Assembly: GCA_035651955.1 (NCBI GenBank)
Contig: DASRES010000077.1
Coordinates: 1 to 64,000, forward strand
DNA: 64,000 nt
Source: Acidimicrobiia bacterium
GTDB taxonomy: Bacteria; Actinomycetota; Acidimicrobiia; IMCC26256; JAMXLJ01
Reading direction: 5' to 3'
Shown: piece after piece, positions 19,461 to 28,114 of the stretch
Numbering within the stretch: position 1 is the first letter of the stretch
How the letters are laid out: the number at the start of each line of letters is the position of its first letter
The notes under the pieces: generated by a model
Databases searched by the model: none
Seen by the model: the letters and a program-made list of their open reading frames with translations, nothing else
What the model was told of the DNA's origin: nothing
Program-made: the position numbers and the translations under genes

Positions 19461-20507
19461 ATGCGTCGCCCCTGGGCGGTCCGCGCGGCCCGGGTCACGA
19501 GCTCGTTGCTCCTGGGCGTCCCGCTCCTGACGACCGCCGTCCCGCGCGCCGCGGCGGCGACGTCGCCACCGGCCGCCGCGACGCTCCCCCGCGGCACCGA
19601 GCTGCTCGACGTGCGCACCGTCCCTCCGGTCGCGCAGGCGTCGTTCACGTTCGCGGGGACGCGGTTCACGACCGATCCGGCGACCGGGAACGCATGGTTG
19701 CTCGTCACCGACGGTGAAGGTCGCGCGCTCGCCGCCGATCGCGCGGGCCGTCTCGTGAGTACCGCTGCGGCCACGATCGTCCTCGGCCCCGGGCTCCGGG
19801 CGCGCTTCACGGGCTGGTCGGACGTCGCCCAGACCGCCGACGTCGTGACGCGCACCGCGATGTTCGAGGTCGAGACGTTCACGACGTTCCGGTTCGTCGA
19901 CGCGCACGGTCGCGTGATCGAGCCGAGCGCGCGCGCACGCGTCGTGCTGCGCAGCAGCGTTGGTACCTGGTCGACGATCGACGACGTCGGTGGCGCGTGG
20001 CTTCCAACCAGCCGGGTCGTCGTCACCGCAGCAGGGAACGCGGTCAGCGTGCCGATCCGCTACACCGCGTCGCGGGCGCGTGCCGACGGCTACGTGGTGC
20101 CCGTCGCGCGGCCGTCGACGCTCGACCCCGCGTCGCAACACCAGACGACCGTCGTGCTCCGGTGCTTCGACGTGCGCCTCACCGCGTCGCGCTCGTTCTT
20201 CGGCGACCGCGTCGACTCGCTCAGGCTGCGCTATCCCGGCGGGACGACGCGACGCGTCGTGCTCGACGGCCATGGCCGAGCTCTGCTCCGTTGCGTCGCG
20301 GCCGGCCGCTACGCGGTGTCCGGTGTCGGCGGGTCGATGGTGCTCACCCGCACGATCAACGTCGCGAGAGACGTCCGGGCCCGCGTTCTCGACGTCAGCG
20401 ACGTCGACCTCGCGGTCCTCGCCGTGCTGTTCGGCGCCAACGTCGTCGCGGTCATCCTCTACGTCCGTCACCGACGCGGGCGCCGTCCCGAGCGCGTCGT
20501 TCCGTAA
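19461..20507 (+). CDS. secreted, C-terminally anchored protein of unknown function
   Basis: A 348-residue protein that I do not recognise. It has a signal peptide (basic start, hydrophobic core, AAAA around residue 30), then a beta-rich extracellular part of about 270 residues that looks like two or three Ig-like or carboxypeptidase-regulatory-like modules, a pair of Cys (VVLRCFDV and ALLRCVAAG) that could form a disulfide, and one C-terminal span (LAVLAVLFGANVVAVILYV) followed by a basic tail (RHRRGRR). So it is probably displayed on the outer face of the membrane. ATG 19461 is chosen because it directly precedes the signal sequence. The aldolase gene follows after 9 bases with its own -10 box. 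Confidence 0.7.
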   Translation: MRRPWAVRAARVTSSLLLGVPLLTTAVPRAAAATSPPAAATLPRGTELLDVRTVPPVAQASFTFAGTRFTTDPATGNAWLLVTDGEGRALAADRAGRLVSTAAATIVLGPGLRARFTGWSDVAQTADVVTRTAMFEVETFTTFRFVDAHGRVIEPSARARVVLRSSVGTWSTIDDVGGAWLPTSRVVVTAAGNAVSVPIRYTASRARADGYVVPVARPSTLDPASQHQTTVVLRCFDVRLTASRSFFGDRVDSLRLRYPGGTTRRVVLDGHGRALLRCVAAGRYAVSGVGGSMVLTRTINVARDVRARVLDVSDVDLAVLAVLFGANVVAVILYVRHRRGRRPERVVP

Positions 20508-20510
20508 GAT
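20505..20510 (+). promoter_or_regulatory. -10 box, probable leaderless start (TAAGAT)
   Basis: TAAGAT overlaps the stop codon region of the preceding gene and stands exactly 6 bases before ATG 20517. This suggests that the aldolase and F420 oxidoreductase genes have their own leaderless transcript rather than depending on the upstream gene. Confidence 0.5.
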
Positions 20511-20516
20511 CCCGTC

Positions 20517-21287
20517 ATGGCCTCGGATCGAGTCCCGCTGCGGTTCCCGACCTTCGACACCGTCGAGGACGAGCGCCGCCACCGCAAGCGGCGCCTCGCC
20601 GCCGCGTTCCGTCTGTTCGGCCGGTTCGGCTTCGACGAAGGCATCGCCGGCCACATCACCGCGCGCGACCCGGAGCGCCTCGACCACTTCTGGGTCAACC
20701 CGTTCGGCATGAGCTTCCGGCAGATCCGGGTGAGGGACCTCATCCTCGTGAACGCGCGCGGGGAGGTCGTCGACGGCACGTGGCCGGTCAACCAGGCCGC
20801 GTTCGCGATCCACTCGCAGATCCACGCGGCGCGGCCCGACGTCGTCGCCGCCGCGCACGCGCACTCGGTGCACGGGAAGGCGTGGTCGTCGTTGCGCCGC
20901 CCGCTCGATCCGCTCACGCAGGATGCGTGCGCGTTCTACGGCGACCACGCGGTCTTCGACGACTACACGGGCGTCGTCCTCGACCTCGAGGAGGGGAAGC
21001 GGATCGCCCAGGCCCTCGGCGACGGCAAGGCCGTCATCCTCTCGAACCACGGACTGCTCACCGTCGGGCAGACGTCGGTCGACGAGGCCGCGTGGTGGTT
21101 CATCACGATGGAGCGGACGTGCCAGGCGCAACTGCTCGCCGAAGCGGCCGGCACACCGGTCCCGATCGACCCCGAGCAGGCCGCCAAGACCGCGGGCCAG
21201 GTCGGGCCGCCGATGGCGGGTTGGCGCGGGTTCCAACCGCTGTACGACTGGATCGTGGCGACCGAGCCCGATCTGCTCGAGGACTGA
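20517..21287 (+). CDS. class II aldolase/adducin-family protein
   Basis: A 256-residue zinc-dependent class II aldolase fold protein. Seen are GIAGHITARDPE near residue 40, the metal-binding HAHSVHGKAW, and SNHGLLTVGQTSVDEAAWWF with the third metal His. Family members include fuculose-phosphate aldolase and many uncharacterised proteins in catabolic clusters, where they may act as aldolases, decarboxylases or hydratases. It is followed 3 bases later by the F420-type oxidoreductase, so the pair is likely co-translated and belongs to the catabolic island. Confidence 0.88.
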   Translation: MASDRVPLRFPTFDTVEDERRHRKRRLAAAFRLFGRFGFDEGIAGHITARDPERLDHFWVNPFGMSFRQIRVRDLILVNARGEVVDGTWPVNQAAFAIHSQIHAARPDVVAAAHAHSVHGKAWSSLRRPLDPLTQDACAFYGDHAVFDDYTGVVLDLEEGKRIAQALGDGKAVILSNHGLLTVGQTSVDEAAWWFITMERTCQAQLLAEAAGTPVPIDPEQAAKTAGQVGPPMAGWRGFQPLYDWIVATEPDLLED

Positions 21288-21290
21288 GCC

Positions 21291-22118
21291 GTGCGCCTCG
21301 GACTCGACGTCGCGCAGCAACGCATGTCGTGGGACGAGGTCGTGGCGCGCGTGCGCTTCGCCGAGGACCTCGGCTTCGACGGCGCATGGGGCTTCGACCA
21401 CTTCCAGCCGATGTACGGCGAAGGGCCGGGCGAGGTGTTCGACGGGATGACGACGCTCGCCGCGCTGACGGGCGTGACGTCACGCATCCGCCTCGGACTC
21501 CTCGTGACCGGGGTGACGTACCGCCACCCGTCGGTGTTCGCCGCGCAGGCGGTCACCGTCGACCATGCGTCCCACGGGCGGCTCGAGCTCTCGCTCGGCG
21601 CGGCCTGGTTCGACAAGGAGCACGCCGAGCTCGGCATCCCGTTCCCGCCGACGGGGGAGCGGTTCGACCTCCTGGAGGACGCGCTCGAGATCGTCACCCG
21701 GCTGTTCACCGGTGAGGTGGTCTCGTACCGCGGTCGCGTCGTGTCGTTGCAGGACGCGCAGCTGCGTCCAGTGCCGGTGCAGCGGCCGCACCCGCCGATC
21801 TGGATCGGGGGCAGCGGCCCGCGCCGCACGCTGCCGCTCGTCGCGCGCTACGCGGACGTGTGGCACACCTGGGGGACGCCGAGCTCGTTGCGCCTTGCGA
21901 ACGACCGCATCGACGAGCTCGCGACGCAAGCGGGACGGGACCCGTCGTCGATCATGCGCGCGACGTCGATCTCGCTCGACGACCTCGACACCGCGCGCAA
22001 GCACGCCGCGAAGTGGCGTGACGAAGGCTACGGGTACCTCGTGTGCATGTGGCCTGGCGCCGGACGCGCGCAGGTCGAGCGCTTCGCCCGCGACGTGATG
22101 CCGGAGATCGTCGGCTAG
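21291..22118 (+). CDS. LLM class F420-dependent oxidoreductase
   Basis: A 275-residue luciferase-like monooxygenase-fold protein of the F420-dependent group. Seen are GFDGAWGFDHF near residue 30, the non-prolyl cis-peptide region GLLVTGVTYRHPSVFAAQAVTVD (quoted in part), LGAAWFDKEH, GERFDLLEDALEIV and PPIWIGGSGPR. It probably reduces or oxidises a catabolic intermediate with coenzyme F420. The GTG start at 21291 follows the aldolase gene after 3 bases. Its TAG stop directly abuts the stop of the convergent SnoaL-like gene (TAG|CTA). Confidence 0.88.
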   Translation: MRLGLDVAQQRMSWDEVVARVRFAEDLGFDGAWGFDHFQPMYGEGPGEVFDGMTTLAALTGVTSRIRLGLLVTGVTYRHPSVFAAQAVTVDHASHGRLELSLGAAWFDKEHAELGIPFPPTGERFDLLEDALEIVTRLFTGEVVSYRGRVVSLQDAQLRPVPVQRPHPPIWIGGSGPRRTLPLVARYADVWHTWGTPSSLRLANDRIDELATQAGRDPSSIMRATSISLDDLDTARKHAAKWRDEGYGYLVCMWPGAGRAQVERFARDVMPEIVG

Positions 22119-22514
22119 CTAAGGGCGGAACTCCGCCGTTCGGCGATGGAACCGCCAACGGCCGTCGCCGCCACGATGCAGCGTGTCGTGGTAGCGCCCG
22201 ACGAGCTGCACCGACCAGCCGTCGTGCGTCTGGAGCAGGAAGACGACGTCGCTCGTGGCCCGCGCCTCGTGCTCGTCCCAGTCCGTGACCAGCGTGTTGA
22301 GGACGAGGTGACGCTGCGGCCGTCGCGGCTTCACACGCTCGTACGCGGCGTGCAACGCGTCGTGACCCTCGTGGTCGCCGAGCCCGGGGATGGCGCACGC
22401 GCCGTCCGGGCAGAACGTCGCGACGACGTCGTCGGTGCGGCCGTCGTCGAGGGCCTGCGTGTACGCCGCGAGCGCGGCGCGCACTCCGGCGTCGACGTCC
22501 GCGAAGGTCGTCAC
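22119..22514 (-). CDS. SnoaL-like (NTF2-fold) protein
   Basis: A 131-residue protein with the SnoaL_4/NTF2-like fold: an N-terminal helix (VRAALAAYTQALDDG), RTDDVVATFCPDGAC, and a C-terminal beta sheet ending GRYHDTLHRGGDGRWRFHRR. It starts with GTG 22514, five bases after the Rieske oxygenase stop, so the two are co-transcribed. Small NTF2-fold subunits accompany ring-hydroxylating oxygenases as beta subunits, so that role is possible. Alternatively it is a hydratase or isomerase acting on the oxygenase product. Confidence 0.8.
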   Translation of the reverse strand: MTTFADVDAGVRAALAAYTQALDDGRTDDVVATFCPDGACAIPGLGDHEGHDALHAAYERVKPRRPQRHLVLNTLVTDWDEHEARATSDVVFLLQTHDGWSVQLVGRYHDTLHRGGDGRWRFHRRTAEFRP

Positions 22515-22519
22515 GGTCG

Positions 22520-23872
22520 TCAGATCCCGAGGTCGGCGACGGGCCGGTCGAACGGATACACGTTGACGGCGTGCAACGCGCCGGCGAGCGCGTCGTGGGG
22601 CAGGCCGGCGAGGAACCCGTCGATCGTCCGCTCGAAGTTCGAGACGTGCCCCTCCATCCCGGCCGACAACCGCATGTACTCGAAGCCGCGCGCGTGGAGC
22701 CCCTTCTGCTGGCGCGGCAGGTTCGAGAAGTCCTGCGCCGGGATCGGCGGCCAGCGCGGGTCGTCGCACTCCCACAGCTCGGGCGGCGCGGGACGCAGCG
22801 TCTCGGTCTCCTCCGGGACCCGCGCCAGCGACCACAGCTCCATGAGCGTCTCCTCGGGCCCGAGCGGGCGGAACCGGTATGACGACGCGCTGCTGTACAT
22901 CGGCAGCACGAACCAGTGCGGGAAGCACTGGAAGAACTCGAGCTGCACGCCCTGCGCGGCGAGCCGGTTGAGGTCGGGCATGTCGTCGCCGCGCTCGCGG
23001 TGCCACGCGGTCACGGCCTCGTTCAGCATCCGGTTCCACGCCGCGCGCGCGGCTTCGGGCTCCGCCGGCAGCTCGACGTCGCGCAATCCCTCCGCGATGC
23101 GGACGTCGTCCGCGTGCACCATGCCGTCCATGCCGTCGCACATCGCGCGCAGGTAGCGGATGTCGGCGTCGACGAACGCGCGCGCGTCGAACGGCGCGCC
23201 GTCACGCAGGCCGTAGCGCGTCGGGATGACGAGCTGCGGATGCGTCTGCACGACGTGGTAGCTCTCGACGAACGCCTCGATGGCGAGCTTCCAGTTGACG
23301 GGCAGCCGGCACGCGTACCACCGCTCGGTGCGCAGCGACTCGACCTTCCACGCGTCGAGGATCGTCGCGGCTGGTTCGAGCGACTCGCGCAGCGGCGGCG
23401 CGGTGTCGTCCAGGTTGATCCACGCGCACCCACCCCACGTCTCGCACCGCACCGGCACGAGATCGATGTCACCCGCGGCGAGGTTGTGCTCGGCGAACGT
23501 CCGCGCACGCGGCACGAACGTGTTCGCGCCGTCCGCGCCGTAGCACCAACCGTGGAACGGGCACACGAACCCGCTCCGGCACGTCCCGCGTCCCTCGACG
23601 ATCTTCACGCCGCGGTGACGGCACGAGTTCTGGAACGCGCGCACACCCATGTCGTCGGTCCGGACGACGACGATCGACTGGTCGAGGATCTCGTACTCGA
23701 CGTAGTCGCGCGGCTCGGGGATCTCCTCCAGGCGGCACGCCATCTGCCAGACGCGCGGCCAGAGCCGCTCGGCCTCGAGCGCGTAGAAGTCGGCATCGTA
23801 GTAGCGCTGCTTCGCGATCCGGTCCGGCACGTCGACCGCGTAGGGCACGGCGCGGCGGGCGTCCGTCAACAC
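22520..23872 (-). CDS. aromatic-ring-hydroxylating-type Rieske oxygenase, alpha subunit
   Basis: A 450-residue oxygenase. The Rieske [2Fe-2S] ligands are visible as CRHRGVK and CPFHGW (residues about 84-108). The mononuclear iron site is in the NWKLAIEAF...ESYHVVQTHP stretch with its two His. It should hydroxylate or dihydroxylate a ring or demethylate a substrate, using electrons from a reductase; neither a ferredoxin nor a reductase is encoded nearby. The GTG start follows a TAGTCT box by exactly 6 bases, and an operator-like site overlaps that box. It is divergent from the Baeyer-Villiger-type monooxygenase. Confidence 0.93.
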   Translation of the reverse strand: MLTDARRAVPYAVDVPDRIAKQRYYDADFYALEAERLWPRVWQMACRLEEIPEPRDYVEYEILDQSIVVVRTDDMGVRAFQNSCRHRGVKIVEGRGTCRSGFVCPFHGWCYGADGANTFVPRARTFAEHNLAAGDIDLVPVRCETWGGCAWINLDDTAPPLRESLEPAATILDAWKVESLRTERWYACRLPVNWKLAIEAFVESYHVVQTHPQLVIPTRYGLRDGAPFDARAFVDADIRYLRAMCDGMDGMVHADDVRIAEGLRDVELPAEPEAARAAWNRMLNEAVTAWHRERGDDMPDLNRLAAQGVQLEFFQCFPHWFVLPMYSSASSYRFRPLGPEETLMELWSLARVPEETETLRPAPPELWECDDPRWPPIPAQDFSNLPRQQKGLHARGFEYMRLSAGMEGHVSNFERTIDGFLAGLPHDALAGALHAVNVYPFDRPVADLGI

Positions 23873-23877
23873 AGGAT

Positions 23878-23898
23878 TAGACTAACCGGTCGGTACAA
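23878..23898. promoter_or_regulatory. TetR-type operator candidate, site 1, with a -10 box for the Rieske gene
   Basis: Read on the minus strand the site is TTGTACCGACCGGTTAGTCTA. It matches sites 2 and 4 almost base for base and site 3 in its left half. It lies between the divergent Rieske oxygenase and monooxygenase genes. Its right end contains TAGTCT, 6 bases before the Rieske GTG, so a bound protein would block that promoter. Confidence 0.6.
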
Positions 23899-23918
23899 AA
23901 CCGTCGGCGGGGAGGGCC

Positions 23919-25553
23919 ATGGCAGCGCGCGAGAACGCGGTCGACGCGGTCGCCGACGTCGACGTGCTCGTCGTCGGCGCGGGCATCACCGGGATCTACC
24001 AGCTCTATCGCGCCCGCGAGGCCGGCTTCTCGGTGCAGCTCGTCGAGGCGGGGGCCGGCGTCGGCGGCACCTGGTACTGGAACCGGTACCCGGGTGCGCG
24101 CTTCGACTCCGAGAGCTACACCTACGGCTACCTGTTCTCCCGCGAGCTCTTCCAGGAGTGGGAGTGGCAGGAGCACTTCGCCCAACAGCCGGAGATCGAG
24201 CGCTACCTGAACTACGTCGTCGACCGCTTCGACCTCCGTCGCCACATCCGCTTCGACGCGCGCGTCACCTCCGCGCGCTTCGACGAGCACTCCGCGGTGT
24301 GGAGCGTGACGACCGGCGACGGCGCCATCGCCCGGGCACGGTTCCTCGTCGCCACGACCGGTGTGCTGTCCGTGCCGTACTTCCCCGACGTGCCCGGGCG
24401 CGACGACTTCGCGGGTGAGCAGTACCACACCGGCCTCTGGCCCGCGACGCCCGTCGACTTCGCCGGCAAGCACGTCGCCGTCGTCGGCACGGGGTCGAGC
24501 GGGGTGCAGATCATCCCGATCGTCGCCACCGAGGCGGCGTCGCTCACCGTGTACCAACGCAGCGCGAACTGGTGCACACCGCTGAACAACGCGCCGATCA
24601 CCTCCGACGAGCAGGCGCGCTTGCGCGCGGAGTTCGACGACATCTGTGCGACGCTCAACTCGTCACCCCACGGCTTCCTCCACCGCGCACACGACCGGGC
24701 CACGTTCGACGACACGGAGGAGGAGCGGCTCGCGTTCTTCGAGAAGATGTGGAACAGCCCCGGCTTCTCGAAGCTTACGAGCAACTACACCGACCTCCTC
24801 CTCGACCCCGCCGCGAACGCGCAGTGGTGCGAGTTCGTGGCCGAGAAGATCCGCACGATCGTCGACGACCCTGCGACCGCGGAGAAGCTCGTCCCGAAGG
24901 GCCAACGCTTCGGCGAGAAGCGGCCCCCCTTCGTGACGGGCTACTACGAGACGTACAACCGGCCGAACGTCGCGCTCGTCGACCTGCACGAGACGCCGAT
25001 CCTGCGGATGACCGCCGACGGCATCGAGACGGCCGACGGCGTCCGGGAGCTCGACATGGTCGTGTGGGCGACGGGCTTCGACTTCGGCACGGGCGCGCTC
25101 GCGCGCATGGGGATCCGCGGCCGTGACGGCGTCGCGCTCACCGATCACTGGGCCGACGGTCCGCGCACGTTCCTCGGCATCCAGACCGCGGGGTTCCCGA
25201 ACCTCTTCTTCCCGGGCGGCCCGCACGCCGCCGCGGGCAACAACCCCCGGTACAACGGGGACCAGGTGGACTTCGTCACCGAGCTGCTGGTGCACGCGCG
25301 CGAGCGCGGGTGCGACACGATCGAGGTCGACGCGGCGGCGGAGAAGCAGTGGACCGACATGGTCGACCGCGCCGCGAAGCGCGCGCCGTCGTTCGGCGAG
25401 AGCAGCTACTACTTCGGCAGCAACATCCCGGGGAAGCCGCGCAAGTACCTGTTGAACTCGGCTGGCCGTCCGAAGCTGTTCGCCGAGATCGCCGAGCTGC
25501 GCGCCAACGGCTACGCGTCGTTCGACTTCACGACCACGAAGATGCGGCACTGA
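23919..25553 (+). CDS. class B flavin monooxygenase, Baeyer-Villiger type
   Basis: A 544-residue FAD/NADPH enzyme. Two Rossmann motifs are visible (VVGAGITGIYQ near residue 20 and VVGTGSSGVQ near residue 190). Between them is the Baeyer-Villiger fingerprint FAGEQYHTGLWP. GGTWYWNRYPGARFD is also typical of cyclohexanone and steroid monooxygenases. It probably inserts oxygen next to a ketone to give an ester or lactone. ATG 23919 has a GGGGAGGG ribosome binding site. It is divergent from the Rieske gene across operator site 1. Its last codons form one arm of a long hairpin shared with the convergent cyclase gene. Confidence 0.93.
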   Translation: MAARENAVDAVADVDVLVVGAGITGIYQLYRAREAGFSVQLVEAGAGVGGTWYWNRYPGARFDSESYTYGYLFSRELFQEWEWQEHFAQQPEIERYLNYVVDRFDLRRHIRFDARVTSARFDEHSAVWSVTTGDGAIARARFLVATTGVLSVPYFPDVPGRDDFAGEQYHTGLWPATPVDFAGKHVAVVGTGSSGVQIIPIVATEAASLTVYQRSANWCTPLNNAPITSDEQARLRAEFDDICATLNSSPHGFLHRAHDRATFDDTEEERLAFFEKMWNSPGFSKLTSNYTDLLLDPAANAQWCEFVAEKIRTIVDDPATAEKLVPKGQRFGEKRPPFVTGYYETYNRPNVALVDLHETPILRMTADGIETADGVRELDMVVWATGFDFGTGALARMGIRGRDGVALTDHWADGPRTFLGIQTAGFPNLFFPGGPHAAAGNNPRYNGDQVDFVTELLVHARERGCDTIEVDAAAEKQWTDMVDRAAKRAPSFGESSYYFGSNIPGKPRKYLLNSAGRPKLFAEIAELRANGYASFDFTTTKMRH

Positions 25554-25588
25554 CGTTCGTATTCCGGGCGTGAGTGCCGCATCTTCGT
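25536..25588. terminator. 16-bp perfect hairpin spanning two convergent stop codons
   Basis: ACGAAGATGCGGCACT (25536-25551) pairs perfectly with AGTGCCGCATCTTCGT (25573-25588) around a 21-base loop. The left arm is the last codons of the monooxygenase gene, and the right arm reaches the stop of the cyclase gene on the other strand. It is symmetric and works in both directions, so it is a good candidate for a bidirectional terminator, although no T-run follows. Confidence 0.6.
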
Positions 25589-26661
25589 CAGACGGTCGCG
25601 ACGGGGGTGACCGGTGAGCCGACGGCCCCGGGGAGGCGCAGCGGCGGGGCGGTCAGCAGGAACCGGCTGCGCCCGTGCTCGCGCAACCACGACGCGAGCT
25701 CGTGGAGGTACCACATCTCGCCGAGCGGGACGCCGAGGCGGAAGAGACACAGATGGTGGATCGGCAGCAACGAGTGCCGGCTCTCGTCGCGGTCGCGACC
25801 GACGAGACCCTCGACCGCGTAGTTGTCGGCGACGAGCGCGGCGATCTGCGACTCCGCGATCCACTCGAGCAACGTCGGGTCGCGCGCGTCGAGGTACGTG
25901 CACATCGCGTGGATCTTCACCGGATCGGGTCTGCGGTCCCACTCGAGGACCTTCGTCGCGAAGCCCGTGTGCAGCAGCAGCATGTCGCCCGGCTCCACGA
26001 CGACGCCGTCGGCGTGCATGATCTCCTGGAGCGTCGCGCGGTCCACCGCGCGCCAGTCGTGCCCGAGATGGTGCGCGAGGTCGACGAGCACGCCGCGTCC
26101 CTGGACGCCGTGGAACGCCATGTGCTCGAGGCCCAGATGGTGCGCGAAGCACCGGTGCGCGCCGCCGTCGCCACGCGCGTCCTCCTTCGGTCCGACGAGG
26201 TCGATGCCCGCGCGGTACCCGTTGTAGAAGACGGCCTCCTCCTCGCCGTCGCCGTCGACGTCGAACTCGGCACCCGCGTGCGCGAGCGAGTCCCACTGGG
26301 TCGAGTACTGCAGCGAGAGCGTGACGACGTCGTCGGCCCAGACGTCGACGTACTTGGGGTGCCCCCACCGCTCCATCCGGCTCTGGTGGACGTTGTAGAA
26401 GGTGGCGGGGTTGCCCTCCATGTCCTCGGTCGGCGCGAGGACGGGCGGATGGCGGCGCTGGTTGAGCGCGGTGCCGCCGGGGAAGTCGAGGGGGAGGCTG
26501 AGGCAGAAGCTGATCCCGGCCTCGACCTCGCGGACGCCCTCGAGCACCTTGGCGGGGGTGAGGAGGTTGACGCGCCCGAGCTCGTCGTCGTCGCCCCAGT
26601 CGCCCCAGGTCGACCCTTCGGGCCGGCGGGTCCAGCGCTTGGTCACCGGATGATCCCCCAT
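25588..26661 (-). CDS. cyclase-family (kynurenine formamidase-like) hydrolase
   Basis: A 357-residue metal-dependent hydrolase of the cyclase superfamily (PF04199). Seen are GRVNLLTPAKV near the N-terminus, the metal-binding STQWDSLAHAGAEFD (the family HxGTHxD equivalent, here QWDSLAH), and GVLVDLA, then GDMLLLHTGF. Such proteins hydrolyse amides, esters or lactones. The context next to a Baeyer-Villiger-type enzyme makes opening of an ester or lactone plausible. ATG 26661 is preceded by AGGAA. Operator site 2 lies just upstream in the divergent promoter region. Confidence 0.85.
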   Translation of the reverse strand: MGDHPVTKRWTRRPEGSTWGDWGDDDELGRVNLLTPAKVLEGVREVEAGISFCLSLPLDFPGGTALNQRRHPPVLAPTEDMEGNPATFYNVHQSRMERWGHPKYVDVWADDVVTLSLQYSTQWDSLAHAGAEFDVDGDGEEEAVFYNGYRAGIDLVGPKEDARGDGGAHRCFAHHLGLEHMAFHGVQGRGVLVDLAHHLGHDWRAVDRATLQEIMHADGVVVEPGDMLLLHTGFATKVLEWDRRPDPVKIHAMCTYLDARDPTLLEWIAESQIAALVADNYAVEGLVGRDRDESRHSLLPIHHLCLFRLGVPLGEMWYLHELASWLREHGRSRFLLTAPPLRLPGAVGSPVTPVATV

Positions 26662-26665
26662 TTCC

Positions 26666-26685
26666 TGTACCGACCGGTTGGTCTA
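26666..26685. promoter_or_regulatory. TetR-type operator candidate, site 2
   Basis: TGTACCGACCGGTTGGTCTA, between the divergent cyclase and amidohydrolase genes. The inner 14 bases ACCGACCGGTTGGT are palindromic at 6 of 7 pairs. It is almost identical to site 1. A TACGCT box (26684-26689) serving the rightward gene overlaps its right edge. Confidence 0.6.
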
Positions 26686-26721
26686 CGCTGCCGGCCGTAG
26701 CTTCGCGCAGCAGGACCGCAC

Positions 26722-27996
26722 ATGGGTTGCGAAGACATGGGTTGCGAAGACATGACCGCGAAGGACTTCGTCGTCTCGGCCGACGGGCACCTGCTCGAGC
26801 CGACCGACCTGTTCGTCACCCGTCTCCCGAAGCACCTGCGCGATCGCGCGGTGTGGGAGGAGGACTTCGAGATCGAGCCCCTCGTCGAGGGGGGCGCGCG
26901 GATCTTCCGGCGCCTCCACACGCCCGGGTTCGAGGGGTGGACGATCTCGCGGTACCGCCAGACCGGCGGGCGCATGCCGGAGGGGGACCCGGCGACGATC
27001 CTCGAGGACATGGATCTGGACGGCGTCGACGTCCAGGTCATGCACCCGAACCTGTCCCTGTTCGGCCTGTACTCCGACGACCACGAGCTGTCGATGGCGC
27101 ACGCGCGCGTCTACAACGACTACGTCGTCGAGCGCTTCAGCGAGCACTTCGACCGGCTCGCGCCGACCGCGCCCGTCCCCATCACCCACATCGGTGACGC
27201 GGTCGCGGAGATCGAGCGCGTCGCGGCCGCCGGCTTCCGCGCCGTCCTCCTGCCCGCGGTGCCGCCGAAGCCGTATTGGTCGCGCGACTTCGATCCGGTG
27301 TGGGCCGCCGCGCAGGCCAACGGCGTGCACGTCTTCATCCACACCCAGACCGGTGGCGTCAAGGTGAACGATCCCGCGTCGACGACGCTGAAGGTCGTGA
27401 TGGAGTCGGCCGCGCAGGTCAACCAGCCGATGACCGAGAAGACCGCGTCGAAGCGGATGATCACGCAGTGCATCTACAGCACGTTCGTGCCCCAGCAGGT
27501 CATCTGCGAGCTGATCGGCGGGGGCGTGCCCGAGCGGTACCCCGATCTCCACTTCGCGCTCATCGAGTTCAACGCGCACTGGCTCGGGTCGCTCGTCGGC
27601 GCGATGGACAAGTGCTGGGTCACGGGGATCGGACAGGACGCCGACTGGTGGCTCGGCTACTGGGACGACACGAGACCGGCGAACGACCAGCCGAACATGG
27701 CCCAGCTGTTCCGGCTCAACGAGAAGTGGCCGTACCCGCTGAAGCCGAGCGAGTACGTGGCGCGCCAGTTCCACGTGTCGTTCCAGGACGACCCCGTCGC
27801 GGTCGCGACCCGGCACATCACCGGCGTGTCGTCGATCGTGTGGGGCAACGACTACCCGCACGCCGAGGGCACGTTCCGCGGCAGCCGCGAGCTGCTGGCG
27901 CGCCTCATGGCCGACGTCCCCGCGGACGAGCGCGCCGCGATGGTCGGCGGCACCCTCGCGCGCCTGCTCGGCTTCGACGCGAGAGTGGCGGCCTGA
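26722..27996 (+). CDS. amidohydrolase family 2 protein with duplicated N-terminus
   Basis: A 424-residue member of the amidohydrolase_2 superfamily, with VSADGHLLEP (metal D-x-H), VMHPNLSLFG, a central IHTQTGG, and a C-terminal WGNDYPHAEGTF carrying the last metal Asp. The first ten residues are MGCED twice, encoded by a perfect 15-base tandem repeat, so ATG codons at 26722, 26737 and 26752 are all in frame. AGGA before 26722 favours the first. Homology would be satisfied by the third. It probably hydrolyses or decarboxylates an intermediate of the island's pathway. Operator site 2 lies upstream. Confidence 0.87.
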   Translation: MGCEDMGCEDMTAKDFVVSADGHLLEPTDLFVTRLPKHLRDRAVWEEDFEIEPLVEGGARIFRRLHTPGFEGWTISRYRQTGGRMPEGDPATILEDMDLDGVDVQVMHPNLSLFGLYSDDHELSMAHARVYNDYVVERFSEHFDRLAPTAPVPITHIGDAVAEIERVAAAGFRAVLLPAVPPKPYWSRDFDPVWAAAQANGVHVFIHTQTGGVKVNDPASTTLKVVMESAAQVNQPMTEKTASKRMITQCIYSTFVPQQVICELIGGGVPERYPDLHFALIEFNAHWLGSLVGAMDKCWVTGIGQDADWWLGYWDDTRPANDQPNMAQLFRLNEKWPYPLKPSEYVARQFHVSFQDDPVAVATRHITGVSSIVWGNDYPHAEGTFRGSRELLARLMADVPADERAAMVGGTLARLLGFDARVAA

Positions 27997-28114
27997 GCGA
28001 GCGAGGCGTGAGCGGAGCGGACGCGGGGGCCCAGGAGCGGCGAGCATTCGCGAGCCGGGTATCCCGCGCGAGTAGCGAGCGCGACCACGGGGATCGCCCG
28101 GCGCCGCAGGCGCC

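Noticed and set aside
19368-21401. 677-codon antisense open frame over the secreted protein and aldolase genes
   Set aside because: Low-complexity translation rich in Arg, Asp and Val; both plus-strand genes have a signal peptide or family motifs and a promoter box.
27997-28114. GAGCG-rich tract as a coding remnant or repeat family
   Set aside because: The motif copies are irregular and such tracts arise easily at this base composition; noted only as gap content.
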